Part shown: piece by piece, positions 12,001-27,000 of the stretch
Position numbering within the stretch: position 1 is the first letter of the stretch
How the letters are laid out: every line of letters begins with the position of its first letter
Origin: Owenia fusiformis
Lineage: Eukaryota; Annelida; Polychaeta; Sabellida; Oweniidae
Direction of reading: 5' to 3'
Assembly (NCBI GenBank): GCA_903813345.2
Contig: CAIIXF020000012.1
Location: 15,928,020-15,992,019 of the forward strand
Length of the DNA stretch: 64,000 nt
The notes under the pieces: generated by a model
Told to the model about the DNA's origin: nothing
Seen by the model: only the letters and a program-made list of their open reading frames with translations
Database searches by the model: none
Position numbers and translations under genes: made by a program

Positions 12001-15000
12001 TGTAAAAAGTATGTTGAACTTAAAGGTATTCCTTGATTCTGCCTTCAGCTCCAAGCTTTGTTTTATTTTTATTATTTTGGATGAAAGGTAACGGTACGGG
12101 GTGGACCATTGCAAGAGTCCACCCCTTTTTTCATTTTAATATCAAAATTGAATAAAAGATTTAACAACGAATGTCTTGTTTTCAGACTTTGAATGAAGGC
12201 GACAGCACAAGTCTATTATGATACAAACATGTGTTGATTCAATCATTACACAATTCATAAAGTCAAGTGCTTAAATTCTTTTCACACACTACACAGGATT
12301 TTGTACAGCATCACAGGAAGAATATTTTTTGCAAGGAAACTTTTTTTGCAAGGGTTTCAAAGATTAAATGGTCAAAACTAGGTCAACACTATCCATTTAA
12401 CATTTGACCTGCATGAGCACCTGTCTTGCTATTCCATATGATACTTTTATAGCTTTAACTCAAACGCTAACTTAAGATTATGAAATGATGATAATCAATT
12501 CCATCAAATCTAAAAAAACATGCTTGGCTGTAATTTAAAGAATTCCGATTATCTAAAATAGTGTGTTCTGATTGCCTGGAATATGTGTTGTATCTTGCCT
12601 AGATATGTAAGAATATATATTTTTGTAAAAAACGTAAAAATAAATGTGCATGTCTTATATTTTCTATAACAAAAAAAGTTTGTTGTTGAAATATTATTTT
12701 TTATTGCAGTAACATAACTTAACAATATTATGAAATAACACATAATCAGAATTTATTTTCTAACATCTAGCAATATTATGAGTGAGCAATAACATGAACT
12801 TGTAAAGAATTTCTATAAAAGAAGGGTACGATACTTGAACAGAAAGTCCAGAGAGAAATACAATATATTCAGCTCAAATTTGATTGCTATCAAAAAGGTC
12901 ATTAAAATCATATATGATATCAATTAGCTGATAAGATGTAATCAGTGTCACATTTTAAAATCATTTTTAAAGTAGCATGTCTCAGGACATTTCTTAACGA
13001 TGACGCATTCCAGCAAAATAGTTTAGATTATGTCATTGTACTGTGTAAGTAGGTATGGCAGACATGCGTTTCCAAAAAATACTTTTAATAGAGAAATACT
13101 TTTAAATATGAGGTATTCAAAACAAATTCAATGAAATTATTACCCCCTGATCCTAGATTTGCTACTTCTGAATTAAACACTAAAATATTGCATGTTAATA
13201 TTCTTATTCTTATTTATTTAATTCGCAAAGTGGGTGTACTGTTGAAAGCATGCGTATAATCAATGGGATCTTGAAATTCAATAAGTCTTTGATTTGCACT
13301 GTGATTCATGTTTCTAATAAATTTTATGACATCATTTCATTACAGGGTTTATCGCTTTTTGAGTCATGATTTAATTCTTAGAAAAAATTGCATTCATCCA
13401 GGGACTTCCTCATCTTGAGTTTTTATGGCCCTTTTATGTCACCACCAAAAGCGGTGACATACTGTCTCCAACTTTTCTGTTGACAGTGTATGTCATTTGG
13501 TGGTTGGCATTTAGCATATGTAACAAATGACAGGTGGTGACATGGCTAATGTCTGTTATCATTCTTGTATGTATTTTTCTTAGGAACAACGCATTGGCCT
13601 AAGAGACGCCTTTTTGAAATTGTTCGGCTATCATAACAATAGTGACATGTTGTAACTAGTTTGTTGGATCAAAACAACTATCAAAAGAGCATTATGACCA
13701 TATACTCAAGAGCCTTATTGACACATTTATTCACAATGTATTAAAGGAATATTCCTTGCCAGACCCTTTTTATCTTGATATGGTAGTTATAATCATATAT
13801 ATAGTTTCCATATTTAGCAAAACATGGGAAAATGTTTTAATATGGTCAATATTGATCATTTAAAAATCTAGTGCTTATTTCCAGTGAGCTGCCATCTTTT
13901 AAGATTTCTTGCAGGAAGTGATGTCATCAACTCTCAACTTCTATAACCTTGCCCATAACAGTATAGGAAAGTAGCACAAAATCACTTCTAGACAAGTAAT
14001 CATTACTTTCTGTGCAAAAATATTTTCAGGGCTTGTCAACTTAGAATAAAAGAAGAGATTTTCAGAAGGATTAAATAAGATACAAAGTTGAAAAAGAATA
14101 TTTAGCTGGTTTTGTAATTCTTAATAGCTCCTCACCTAATGCTATATGCAAAGTTGAGAGTCGATGACATCACTTCCTGTGTGAAATTTTAAAAGATGGC
14201 AGCTTACTGGAATTGAGCATCACATTTCTAAGTGATCAAATTTGACCATATCAAAACATTTTTGTGTGTTTTGCTAAACATAGCAAGCATATATATGGTT
14301 ATAGCTACCATATGAGTTGAGAGATGGTTTGGCAAGGAATATTCCTTTAATAAGTTATCTTGAGTTTTGAGTAAAGATGAAAAGTTCACATTCTGTCAGA
14401 TTTGTAATACATTTCTGTACACCCTGGATCTTTGACTATTTATTGTCCTATTATATTGGTTAAGGACATCTGAATGTCAAAGTCACCTTATTATTTCCTT
14501 GTATGTGTTATTGGTTGTCATTGGCAGAAAACGTTACTGCTACTTATCATTATTAAAAGCAAATATATTACTTAGTTGATTCACATTGGTAGACAGTAAG
14601 ATAAAATAAAATAATCTTCAAAGATTGACTATAAACAACAAGTAAAATTGCTATAAAAATAAGAATATATATAAAGTGAACTCTAAAATATCACTGGCAT
14701 GTAGCGATTATAGCGATACTGGATACTTTACTGAATTGTGTCGAAGTTAGACGTGTGGTGCGGAAGTTAATATGCAGGTGACAATCATTTCAATGTTATA
14801 TTGTTTGAAGGCAAATTGAGATTAGGCCATTGGAGTATTTGTTTCACGCATACATAAAGCATAACGCATTCAAGGGTCACATTTATCATTAAACCAATAA
14901 CTCAAACATATGACCTTGTACACCGACCACCTCTTGAAATCAATGCAGGCCGATTTCAACGAATGCAAACGGTGATATATAAAAGAAACATAATCAAGCA

Positions 15001-18000
15001 TGACCACGTCCCAACTTCTTTTGTTTTCTTTACAACTAAGCTATGACTGCAGTCTATTCAGTGTTGCGTATCGAACTTTGTTTATTATAAAAATAGTGCA
15101 ACAACAAGCAGAATTCACACATTTACCTTATACTTATTCTCAACTGAAGACATTGAATTTATCTCTTAGGTTTTACATTATAAATATCTTAACATGCAGA
15201 ATACAAAAATAGAGGCTTAGGCCCAACTTTGTATGGATTTTATGAAAATAATCTGATTTTAGAGAAATGAAAAGAATGGTTCCCCGGGAATACGTATGTG
15301 TTGCTTGTATATTAGAATCGTATTCCAGTTACAGAAAGAAGTACATATCATGTTAAACTATATATAATTTATCGTCTATTATCCTTTGACAAGTAGAGTA
15401 GAGAAAAAAAATAAAAAAATTGAAAAATTCAAAAAAGGAAATAAGATTAATTTTTTAGAAAACTACTTGGTATATGATAAAGCAGATATGTGCAGTCGGT
15501 TTGGATATGGGGTTTATCCCTCGTGAGATATGCACGTCTACCTTCGGTCCCTATGGTCCATCAGGTAGATATAGAGATTATCCTATATGAGGTTCAGGAT
15601 ATTGGGATTACCCCGAGGCAAAAATAATATATCTGTCCGAGGGCCGCAGGTCCCGAGGGAAAATATATTTTATTCCATAATACTACTGTTTTCCCAGGGA
15701 AATATGAAGGAATTAAAATCGTATTGAATCGTATTACATGAAAAAATCGTATTGTCCCCGGGAAAAAATCGTATTGGAGCGTATTACATGAAAAAATCGT
15801 TTGTCCCCGTGAAAAAATCGTATTGGAGCGTATTGACCTATTATTTTAGTTTCCCGGTTATTTTATTTATTTATTTTATTTTTCAAACAATGTGCATTTA
15901 TTGATATAACGTTTGCATTATCCAAATGTAACATTCTAGAGGGATGTATTATGGTAAAAATTGACACTCGGTCGCTGCGCTCTCGGTCAATATTATATTA
16001 CCCTTCAGTCAATATCATATTGTCCCTCAGAATAAAACCCATATTCAATCCCTCCCAGTAAATAACCTATATTTATCATATGCCAAGTACAGTTTTAGGG
16101 AGATAAGTTGGTAAGATATATCCCGTATCCTAATGTTGAGGTTTCCATATCCAGAACCTCCATATCTCCCGCCATATCTCCCACTTCGGTGCATATCTTC
16201 CCGCTTCCGGTGCATATCTTCCCGCTTCCGGTAATGCAATAAAATGACTTTGCATATGAATGAAATATTGAAATGGCCATGTGCCCTTGAAAACTCTACT
16301 TGGTATAGGATAAAGCAGTTATGTACGGTCGGTTTAGATATGGGGTTCATCCCTCGTGAGATATGCACATCTACCTTCGGTCCCTACGGTCCCTCAGGTA
16401 AATATGCATATCTCCCTCTGGATAAACCCCATATCCAAAACCTCCCTGTACATAACCCTTATGTATTCCATACCTGATGAGGTTTCAGGGGCATATCAAC
16501 CGGGAATATATTCCATATCCGGCAAATATTATTCGTGTGTCCCGCTCCGACGGAGGTCCGGGACATATAAATCGTATGTCCCGCTCAAAAAAAATGTTAA
16601 AAATAAATTCAGGAAAAAAATTTGGTAAAAAATTTTTGACAAAGATTTGAAAGAAAAGTTTTGAAAATATTCTGAAAAAAAATTATGCCAAAAAAAGGTG
16701 AAAAAAATTTGAAAAAAATGTGGGAAAAAAATTCGGGAAAAAAAATTGAAAAAAAAATTTGGAATTTATGAAAAAAAATCTGAAAATAAAAATCTGAAAA
16801 AATTGTGGAAAAAAATTATGTAAAAAGATTTTGAAAAAAATTTGAAAAAAAAGTTTTGAAAATATTCTGAAAAAAAATTATGCAAAAAAATGTGAAAAAA
16901 ATGTCGCTACGCTCGCTCGTGCAGATATCATATTCATTCGTGGATAAAAATCATATCTCTCATCCATAAATCATAGGATATCCTCTATATCCCATGGTTG
17001 CAATGATATAGATCGAATATCACATGATGATATATTTGATATGTGGACCAAGATATCATATTTTAGCAAACAATTTACAAACCATCGAATATCACTTTTA
17101 AACTATCGAATATCACGTCTTAAAAAGTGATATTCGATGGTTTGAAAAGTGATATTGGATGGTTTCGGATTTTTTCAAAAAATGAATTTTGAATATTTGA
17201 TGACGTAAATCAAGATAATTTCTACTCGCATCTTGTCTATTCCACAGGTTTGGGAAAAGTGTACAGGAAAATCTCCACGTTCAATTGATGTATGATCAAT
17301 ATACGAATCAAATGTATTCTTGTGTGCATTACAATATCCACATTGAAACATTTTTGGCCTGCAATGGACGTATAATGGATTAGAATATGAGGCCGTGTTA
17401 TCATTCAAATGTAAAGTCATGGTATTGGGTTGCAAGTCAAGTTATCAGATTCAATGCAAATTAATCATTTAATATCAGATGCGCGATCAGTCCAATAATG
17501 TAATTTCAGGTCATCAGTTCGATATCTAGCAGTTGTTCTAACGACACGGTATTACTAGGCTATCATGTTATAAATACACACACATATAAATAAATCAAAC
17601 TGGTACACGATATAAGCATGACTGCTCTTTCAATTGAGTATAAATGTTGATAAACTTACCCGGAAGCCAACACATACACGTTTAGACGATGCTATTTTCA
17701 GTTCAGTGTAAGAGTAAATGCCCGGATATCGAAGCTTTTTCGTGTAAAGTTTTAACCAAGCATGTAGAATCGGGTTATATTGCGTGTAGAATTTATCGAT
17801 ATCAGGGCCGCTACATGCCAGTGAAATATGACCTTTTGATCATGATCAATAGTAAAAAGGTGCATCGGAAATTTGACTAACATCTAATTCTAGAAGATTT
17901 TGGAATGATTTGACAGAGTGAATGTATTTGATTTACTTGGAGTAAAAGCTGTTGGTTATTAAGCCCATACACACTGTAATTTAGGTTTCAATTGTTGCAA

Positions 18001-21000
18001 ACGTTTCAATTGTTTCAAGCATTTCAATCAGTTCAATCGTTTCAATGCATGTATCATTTTCTCTGTTTCAATGATTAAGTCATTACAAACATTTTTTCTC
18101 CATTTCAAGCTCTTCAATCACATGACCAATTCATAAAGACTCAGGCGAAACAGGAAAAACAAACATGCACGTTTTTTGTTTCAAGCATTTCTCCAGGACT
18201 TTTCAACCATTTCAATCATTTCAATCGATACGCCTTGGAGAATGAAATTACTGTTTAATTTGCCTGACCTATCTATTTTTTAGTTCATTTTCATTTCAAC
18301 CTTTTCAAGTAATTTGGCCTTTTGGCCCCTGCTTCAAGCATATCCCCTGCCAGTATGTCACCCCTCGAGAAACATCTTTTTGGATTCATGGTCCCTTTAG
18401 AAATCTTCGACTTAGATACCCTCTAGAAACTCAATAATATACATAAAATGAAAGCGCAAAAATATAATTGCTGAGACTCCAAGATCACTGTAACCTTGTC
18501 CATGTTTTTAATCGCAAGTTGTGAATAATCTTCACAAAATTTACAGGGCTATATCACAGTTTCAAAAATTGGTGATTCTCCAATAATGTGAAGCAATGTT
18601 AAAGTGCAAGCAAAATATAAAAAATGAAATCCTGGTAAAATATGATGTACCCTAATACTCAAAACCTCCCATTTGTTTCCCCTTTATGAAAGCTGTTCAA
18701 GTATTCAAACAAAGACTAATTAATCAAGTTACATTGAAACTTCTCTGAACAAACTTCTCAGAAACAGATGGTTGATTTTTCTTAACAAGATATACATCTG
18801 CTACTAAAAATTCCTTGATTCAAAAATGAAAAAGGGAAACATCATGATTATTAAGCAAACTAAAAGGAAGAGGAAGTGAAATCAGGAAATTTTTACAAAG
18901 TTACTCATATCATGACTTTTAATGTTAAATCAATGTCAAGCTAACACATGATCAGTATGACATAATTGACAATTGACTTTGTCTAAAATGTACAACATTT
19001 TTAAAACAGCAATAAGGCTAAAGGGGCCAAAACATAAAGATATTTTTTCTTCCTGAATAATGTTCCACTGATACAGCTTTATTTATGCATCAATATTCTG
19101 TGGAGGATGGAGGTTAAATGGTGGAATGGGGGGGGGGGGCTGATGCCAGGATTTATATATAACAGGCCACTTAAAATATTACACTTTTGTTCACTCCACA
19201 AATAACAGAGATACAGGGGAGTTCCTAGAACATACCCAAATAGCAACAAATCTTATTTAGGAGGGGGGGGGGGTATATGCAATGAACAAATACTATGAAG
19301 AGGTAATAGTTGATTTAGCTACCTTCTTAATGCTGTCAGGTGGAACAATCAACTTAAGAGAGATGTTCTTCACTCCTATTGGTTCCAGGACTCGTCCATT
19401 AGGGCTAAGAGACACAGAGGCAATACTACCAGGTCTAGCAGTCCTACGACTGACTCTGGATGGAGTCTGATTAGACCTGTAAGTGTCAAGAAAAACTATA
19501 ACAATTTTCTATGTGTGTTCTCTCAGATTGAATTTTTGAAATTATGGGGATAATGTGATTATAACATTTTTCATTTCTCAAACTTTTGTTGTAGAATAGT
19601 ATTACACACAGCCAATCTGCAACAGTACTGTACGGTACCATTTTGGTAAGGGTACTGTACAGTACCATAAAATATGGTACTGTAGACTAAAATGGTACAG
19701 TTCTGAAACAGTGTACAGTGTCATACTCAAACCATATCCTTGGCACAATAATCGTAATGCACAGCATGGTAACGTGATTTTAGAGTGCAGATTGGGGGTG
19801 TAATATGCAGTAAAATAAACTTGATCATGCTTATTTTATACCTTAGTTGTGTAAGTCTGTTCATAGATGGCACCTCTGTGGGATCGCAACCATGTTGTAA
19901 ATGTACCCAAGCTTTTAGAATGTCCATTGTATATAAACTACATGGCCCTTCCAGGAATATCTGCAACATATTGTAAATCTATGTAATGTTTTGATGTTGT
20001 AAATGTACCCAAGCTTTTAGAATGTCAATTGTATATAAATTACATGGCCCTTCCAGGAATATCTGCAACATATTGTGAATTTATGTAATGTTTTGATGTT
20101 GTAAATGTACCCAAGCTTTGAGAATATCCATTGTATATAAATTACATGGCCCTTCCAGGAATATCTGCAACATATTGTGAATTTATATAATGCTTTGATT
20201 ACAGATATACACGAGGTGCAAAATGTCACCCCCTGCCATTTGTTACAGATGCCAACCAACGAACACCAGCCACAAAAAGTTGGAGACTATAATAATATGT
20301 CACCTACTAATTACATCGAAATCGGCAAATCTTTGGGGCTGCTGATGTCTAGCTTGAAGATTATTCACAACTTGTGTTAAATACATGTATGAGGTTAGAG
20401 TGATCCTAGAGTTTCAGCAATATGAAGATTGGCATACAAAGAAAATTAGGACTGACATTACACTGGCACAATGAAACTGGCATACATGTAGATCAGCATA
20501 GTTAACTATTTTCTGTCAGTGGAGATAAAAAGTAGTTTTATTTTATTTTTAATTGCCTAAATTTAAAAGAATGTAGCCATATTTTATGCAAGAGTTATGT
20601 ACTGGCTTAATATTAATTTCCAGCTTTTTCAGACATACCTTTCTCATTTTGGGGTAATCTGTTGCCTCAATGAAGTATACTCTCAGTAGCATTAGTAGGG
20701 CTATGGCAAAGTCCTGTAGCACCTTTGGGTTCCACTTTTGCATAATACACTGGTCCCATACAATTATAGCTGCCTGAATGTCCAATATGCCTACAAAGCC
20801 CTATAACATAAAACAATAGCATTAGAAGGGCCATAAGGTACCACTTTTGCATATTACACTGGTCCCATACAATTATAGCTGCCTGAATGTCCAGTATGCC
20901 TACAAAGCCCTATAACATAAAACAATAGCATTAGGAAGGCCATAGAGTTCCACTTTTGCATAATACACTGGTCCCATACAATTATAGCTGCCTGGATGTC

Positions 21001-24000
21001 CAATATGCCTACAAAGCCCTACAACATAAAGCAATAGCATTAGAAGGGCCATAGGGTTCCACTTTTGCATAATACACTGGTCCCATACAATTATAGCTGC
21101 CTGAATGTCTAGTATGCCTACAAAACCCTGAAATAGCAAATATTCATACAAGTCAAAAACACAGAGTGTAACATATCACACTGAGATAGCAATTATAGAC
21201 TTGATTGTCACCTAATTGCAGATCATCATGATTTCATGATTTTATTTTTATCTAATACAGCCAAAATGATATTTGAAATCCAAACAAAAATACGTCTAAA
21301 ATGTGTTATGTTTTCAGTCAAAAGATTTTCAAATTCTTAACTGTATACAATGTCCAGTTACATCATTATTGTGCTGATCTATTTCAAACAATATAATACA
21401 TAGTAATGAAAGATATCTTACTTCCCCGATCCATTTACGAAGGAATATGATTGGATCAGCCAGCAGCTCACGCGAGGGAGCATCAGTTGTTGCTGTTTTC
21501 TGCAGCTTCTCCTGGTGAAGTAATTGAACCATGAACTCCTGAAAAGCAAATATTTTGGATACTATTAGAAGGAACCTGAGTGCTTTCTTGATCATGTCTA
21601 TCTCCAAGCAATTCATTAAATGCTATTATGCCTTATCTCTTGCAAATGTTTAATGTTTGCCAGGATTGCATTGTTACACTAGATGCTGCCATACAAAAGT
21701 AGGATATCTTGTTCAGAAAAGTGCATGATTATTTTTCAAATTCTCCATTTTCAATCATATTCCTTTTAATATGTAGTGGCAAAATAATTTCAAAATATCA
21801 CAAATTAATCAATTCTCAAATTACAAAACATTTTATTTCAAATCCAAATTATACAGGTCCATGAATATAAACACTACACAAACCTTAGGATTTGACTGCA
21901 CATTCTTCTGGGCGATATCTTTCAAATGATTATAGAATTCACTGTCTACACTCTGGAGTTGCGTCAGTGTTTTCTCCGCAGTTTCAAACACTTCAGGCCA
22001 GCTAGGGAAACAGTTCTTTTGCAGGAGGTCTAACTTCATGGCCAGGTCATATACATGCTCAGCTAAAAAAATTCATATATGGATTGTAATCCCTTATAGA
22101 ATGATTACCATTCAAGACAATTCGAGTTTTTGTATTGTTTTATAAAACATCCAAGAATTGTTTTATAATGGGGAGAGTGGTATTCTATGCAGAGTTCAAA
22201 AAATTTCAACCTTAGGAATTCTTTTAGAATATTAATGTCTAGGTTTGTTTTGTTTTTGAATATCTACCCCCTCAGCCAAAAGTAAAGCTACTGGTATATC
22301 CTGCCTGCCGATGAAAATACTATTTAATAACCTGCTTCATGTACCTAAAATACATCCTTGTATGGGATAAACAGTTTTATCTTACCTGCATCTCTTGTAT
22401 TTTTGTTGGCTATTTGTAGCAGTAATAACCAATAGATGAGGTATGGTTCATAACTTCTATCATATGTGTAGAGAATATTCAGTACTCTCACAGCTTCTTT
22501 CATGTGTGTGGCACTCTGGTAAGGTTCCATACTCGCTGTTTTCTCATATGTCTACAAATAGAAATTTTGGACTATTGGTATAAGACTCCCAATTTCTGAG
22601 GTATATACCACTTTCGTATGAACATAGATAAGTTAATGTAATGACAATTACGTCCTTCAATTTAAATTACAAAATTTACACCATTTGGTGGATTCTGAGG
22701 CTGCAAAAATAGGAGAAGGGACCAACCGTATTACAAAATGGATCCTCATCAAATTCATACAAACGTGATACACTTGCTTATTCAACTTAAATTACAAAAC
22801 TGGCACCATTCGTTGGTTCAGTAGGGGGAATAGTAGGAGTCTAGTCAGAACTATGATAAACCTATTAACTACTATATGGATCCTCATGAAATTAAGATAC
22901 TTGCTCGTTAATGATTTTAAAATACTTGCTCAAATACATGAACTATATAATAGATGTGAAAGCCAAATTCACAAAATATACACAGTTCTGTTAGTGTCCA
23001 TTTTATTTTTGAGTTTCAATTCTTTATTTTTTATTTAGACTGTCTAGTAATCACTACAATCATAAATGGCCTGTCTTAAAACTGATAGTTCAGTAAAACC
23101 TGAGCATATGGAACACCATTTTTACTTGTATTTATTGCATGCAAATTAATTAATTACTATTTACAAAATGTAATAATGTTGATCGAACAATATAACTGTA
23201 CTGGTTAAAAAGAGTTATTTATAGACATGTGTCACATACAAAGGTTCATAAGCATGTAAACCAAAGGAACTCGATTCTTTTGAAAATTGAGAGAGAACTG
23301 TTCCTTTATTCCAGATGGTTTTCCATCCAAAAAGTTTTACTGTATGTGCATATTACTGAAAAACCTCTGAAGATACTAAAAAAACATTGTAAGATCTAAT
23401 TTACAAATTTGATCATCTTTAGAAGTTTTTTCCCCAAATTAATATCAAACATTTATCAAAAAAGCTTCAAAATGGCAACCAAAAAACAAGATTGCCACCC
23501 AGAAGTTAATCAGCTCTAGAACTTGACATCCTCTATCATGTGTGCGAATTTGGAGAAAATCTGGTGAACGGTTTTCCTGAAATGGCGATTACAAGATTTA
23601 TCAAAAACCTTCATAATATTATTAATTAAAGGACAAACACACTGTACCTCAATGACAGCATTCTCAATAAGTCCAGCTATGGGAGATTGTGTCGCCCTAT
23701 TGATCTTCAAATCACTGACTCCTCTTGCAACACCTTTACCAAACCTCTCTCGCACCAATGTCTCAGTATTCCTTAAAATTAAAACAAACATAAGTTAGGG
23801 TTCAAGCAAACCCTCCCCCGCAACCCCTGGCCAAAAATTCTTTAAAAACCATACAGTTTTCACTATTTTGAGCATTTTCAAGCAGTTTTGGGGCAAGGTT
23901 GGCAAAAGTGAACTCCCTCTTGGAATCTTTTGGCTTAATTGGCCTGAGTTTGTGTCAATCTTACTAGATTTGCATCTTGTTAAATAACATGTGTTTTGGA

Positions 24001-27000
24001 TGAGAAAACGCATCAGCACACATCATGAGGGAAATGAAATCATTTGAAATCATTTTATTTTGCCTAGGGTTTACAGTTTTTACACTATTATACCCTGTAG
24101 GGGTAATTTGCCTTTGATTGGTATGGCTAAAAAACAAGATTAACGAGTCATACAGATGGCAGTAGAGGGTTGTTCATCATAGCAGGAGAGAGTGCTTAAA
24201 TGTTGGTGTATGTACTATATACATTATATATAAGGGTTATGTACTGGGAGGTTTTGGATATAGGGTATATCCCAAGAGATATATTTAAATCTCCAGAGGG
24301 ACTAAAGGGACTATTACACTGCATGAAAATAGAATGATTATATTGAAAAATTCCCGGAAGTGGGATGGATATATTATATCTGCCCGCATTTGGCCTGGAG
24401 CGGAACATATACAATATATCCTGCCTGCTCCTTAGATATGATATAAATTCTCGGGTGATATCTACCCCAAACACACTTAAGTATGAGATACATACTTATA
24501 TTCAATCATTCTTTCTCCTAAAATTTCTTATCTAACATGAATACTGAATAAAATTCATCTTAGTGTTTTAGTAATTATAAATGAAGTCATTCAAAATAAT
24601 AATGTTAAAATATACTTCAAATCAACTTACGCATCTTTCATTCGGCTTCGCTCTTCCTTTAATAAAACGTCATCCCACATGTACGAGCGTAGAGTCTCCG
24701 GGAGTTGCTTTCCATGAAGTCTTGCAGTGACCTCGTCAAATCTACGAGGATCTTTCTTCAATATATCAATCACAGACTCCCCTATTGCCTCACTCATTGC
24801 GCTACAGAATACTGGCTCACTGGTCCCATGTTCATTTATAACACCTATAAATCATATAAAAGCGAATTATTCACCACCATTAAATAGATGCCAAACCGAC
24901 AAGTTGTCACTCATTGCGCTACAGAATACTGGTTCACTGGTCCCATGTTCATTTATAACACCTATAAAACATACAAAAGCGAATTATTCACCACCATTAA
25001 ATAGATGCCAAACCTACAAGTTGTCACTCATCGTGCTACAGAATACTCGCTCACTGGTCCCATGTTCATTTATAACACCTATAAAACATATAAAAGTGAA
25101 TTATTCACCACCATTAAATAGATGCCAAACCTACAAGTTGTCACTCATCGTGCTACAGAATACTCGCTCACTGGTCCCATGTTCATTTATAACACCTATA
25201 AAACATATAAAAGTGAATTATTCACCACCATTAAATAGATGCCAAACCTACAAGTTATCACTCATCGCGCTACAGAATACTGGCTCACAGGTCCCATGTT
25301 CATTTATAACACCTATAAAACATATAAAAGCGAATTATTCACCACCGTTAAATAGATGCCAAACCTACAAGTTGTCACTCATCATGCTACAGAATACTGG
25401 TTCACTGGTCCCATGTTCATTTATAACACCTATAAAACATATAAAAGCGAATTATTCACCACCGTTAAATAGATGCCAAACCTACAAGTTGTCACTCATC
25501 ATGCTACAGAATACTGGTTCACTGGTCCCATGTTCATTTATAACACCTATAAAACATATAAAAGCGAATTATTCACCACCATTAAATAGATGCCAAACCT
25601 ACAAGTTGTCACTCATCATGCTACAGAATACTGGTTCACTGGTCCCATGTTCATTTATAACACCTATAAAACATATAAAAGCGAATTATTCACCACCATC
25701 AAATAGATGCCAAACCTACAAGTTGTCACTCATCATGCTACAGAATACTGGTTCACTGGTCCCATGTTCATTTATAACACCTATAAAACATATAAAAGCG
25801 AATTATTCACCACCATTAAATAGATGCCAAACCTACAAGTTGTCACTCATCATGCTACAGAATACTGGTTCACTGGTCCCATGTTCATTTATAACACCTA
25901 TAAAACATATAAAAGCGAATTATTCACCACCATTAAATAGATGCCAAACCTACAAGTTGTCACTCATAGCACTACAGAATACTGGCTCACTGGTCCCATG
26001 TTCATTTATAACACCTATAAAACATATAAAAGTGAATTATTCACCACCATTAAATAGATGCCAAACCTACAAGTTGTCACTCATCATGCTACAGAATACT
26101 GGTTCACTGGTCCCATGTTCATTTATAACACCTATAAAACATATAAAAGTGAATTATTCACCACCATTAAATAGATGCCAAACCTACAAGTTGTCACTCA
26201 TCATGCTACAGAATACTGGTTCACTGGTCCCATGTTCATTTATAACACCTATAAAACATATAAAAGCGAATTATTCACCACCATTAAATAGATGCCAAAC
26301 CTACAAGTTGTCACTCATCATGCTACAGAATACTGGCTCACTGGTCCCATGTTCATTTATAACACCTATAAAACATATAAAAGCGAATTATTCTCCACCA
26401 TTCAATGGATGCCAAACCTACAAGTTGTCACTCATCATGCTACAGAATACTGGTTCACTGGTCCCATGTTCATTTATAACACCTATAAATCATATAAAAG
26501 CGAATTATTCACCACCATTAAATAGATGCCAAACAGACAAGTTGTCACTCATCATGCTACAGAATACTGGCTCACTGGTCCCATGTTCATTTATAACACC
26601 TATAAAACATATAAAAGCAAATTATTCACCACCATTAAATAGATGCCAAACCTACAAGTTGTCACTCATCATGCTACAGAATACTGGCTCACTGGTCCCA
26701 TGTTCATTTATAACACCTATAAAACATATAAAAGTGAATTATTCACCACCATTAAATAGATGCCAAACCTACAAGTTGTCACTCATTGCGCTACAGAATA
26801 CTGGCTCACTGGTCCCATGTTCATTTATAACACCTATAAAACATATAAAAGCGAATTATTCACCACCATTAAATAGATGCCAAACTTACAAGTTGTCACT
26901 CATCGCGCAACAGAATACTGGCTCACTGGTCCCATGTTCATTTATAACACCTATAAATCATATAAAAGCGAATTATTCACCACCATTAAATAGATGCCAA

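Noticed and set aside
16045-16628. Overlapping frames of 77-107 codons on both strands
   Set aside because: They lie within hairpin repeats, and the apparent proteins are repeat translations (for example GKICTGSGKICT).
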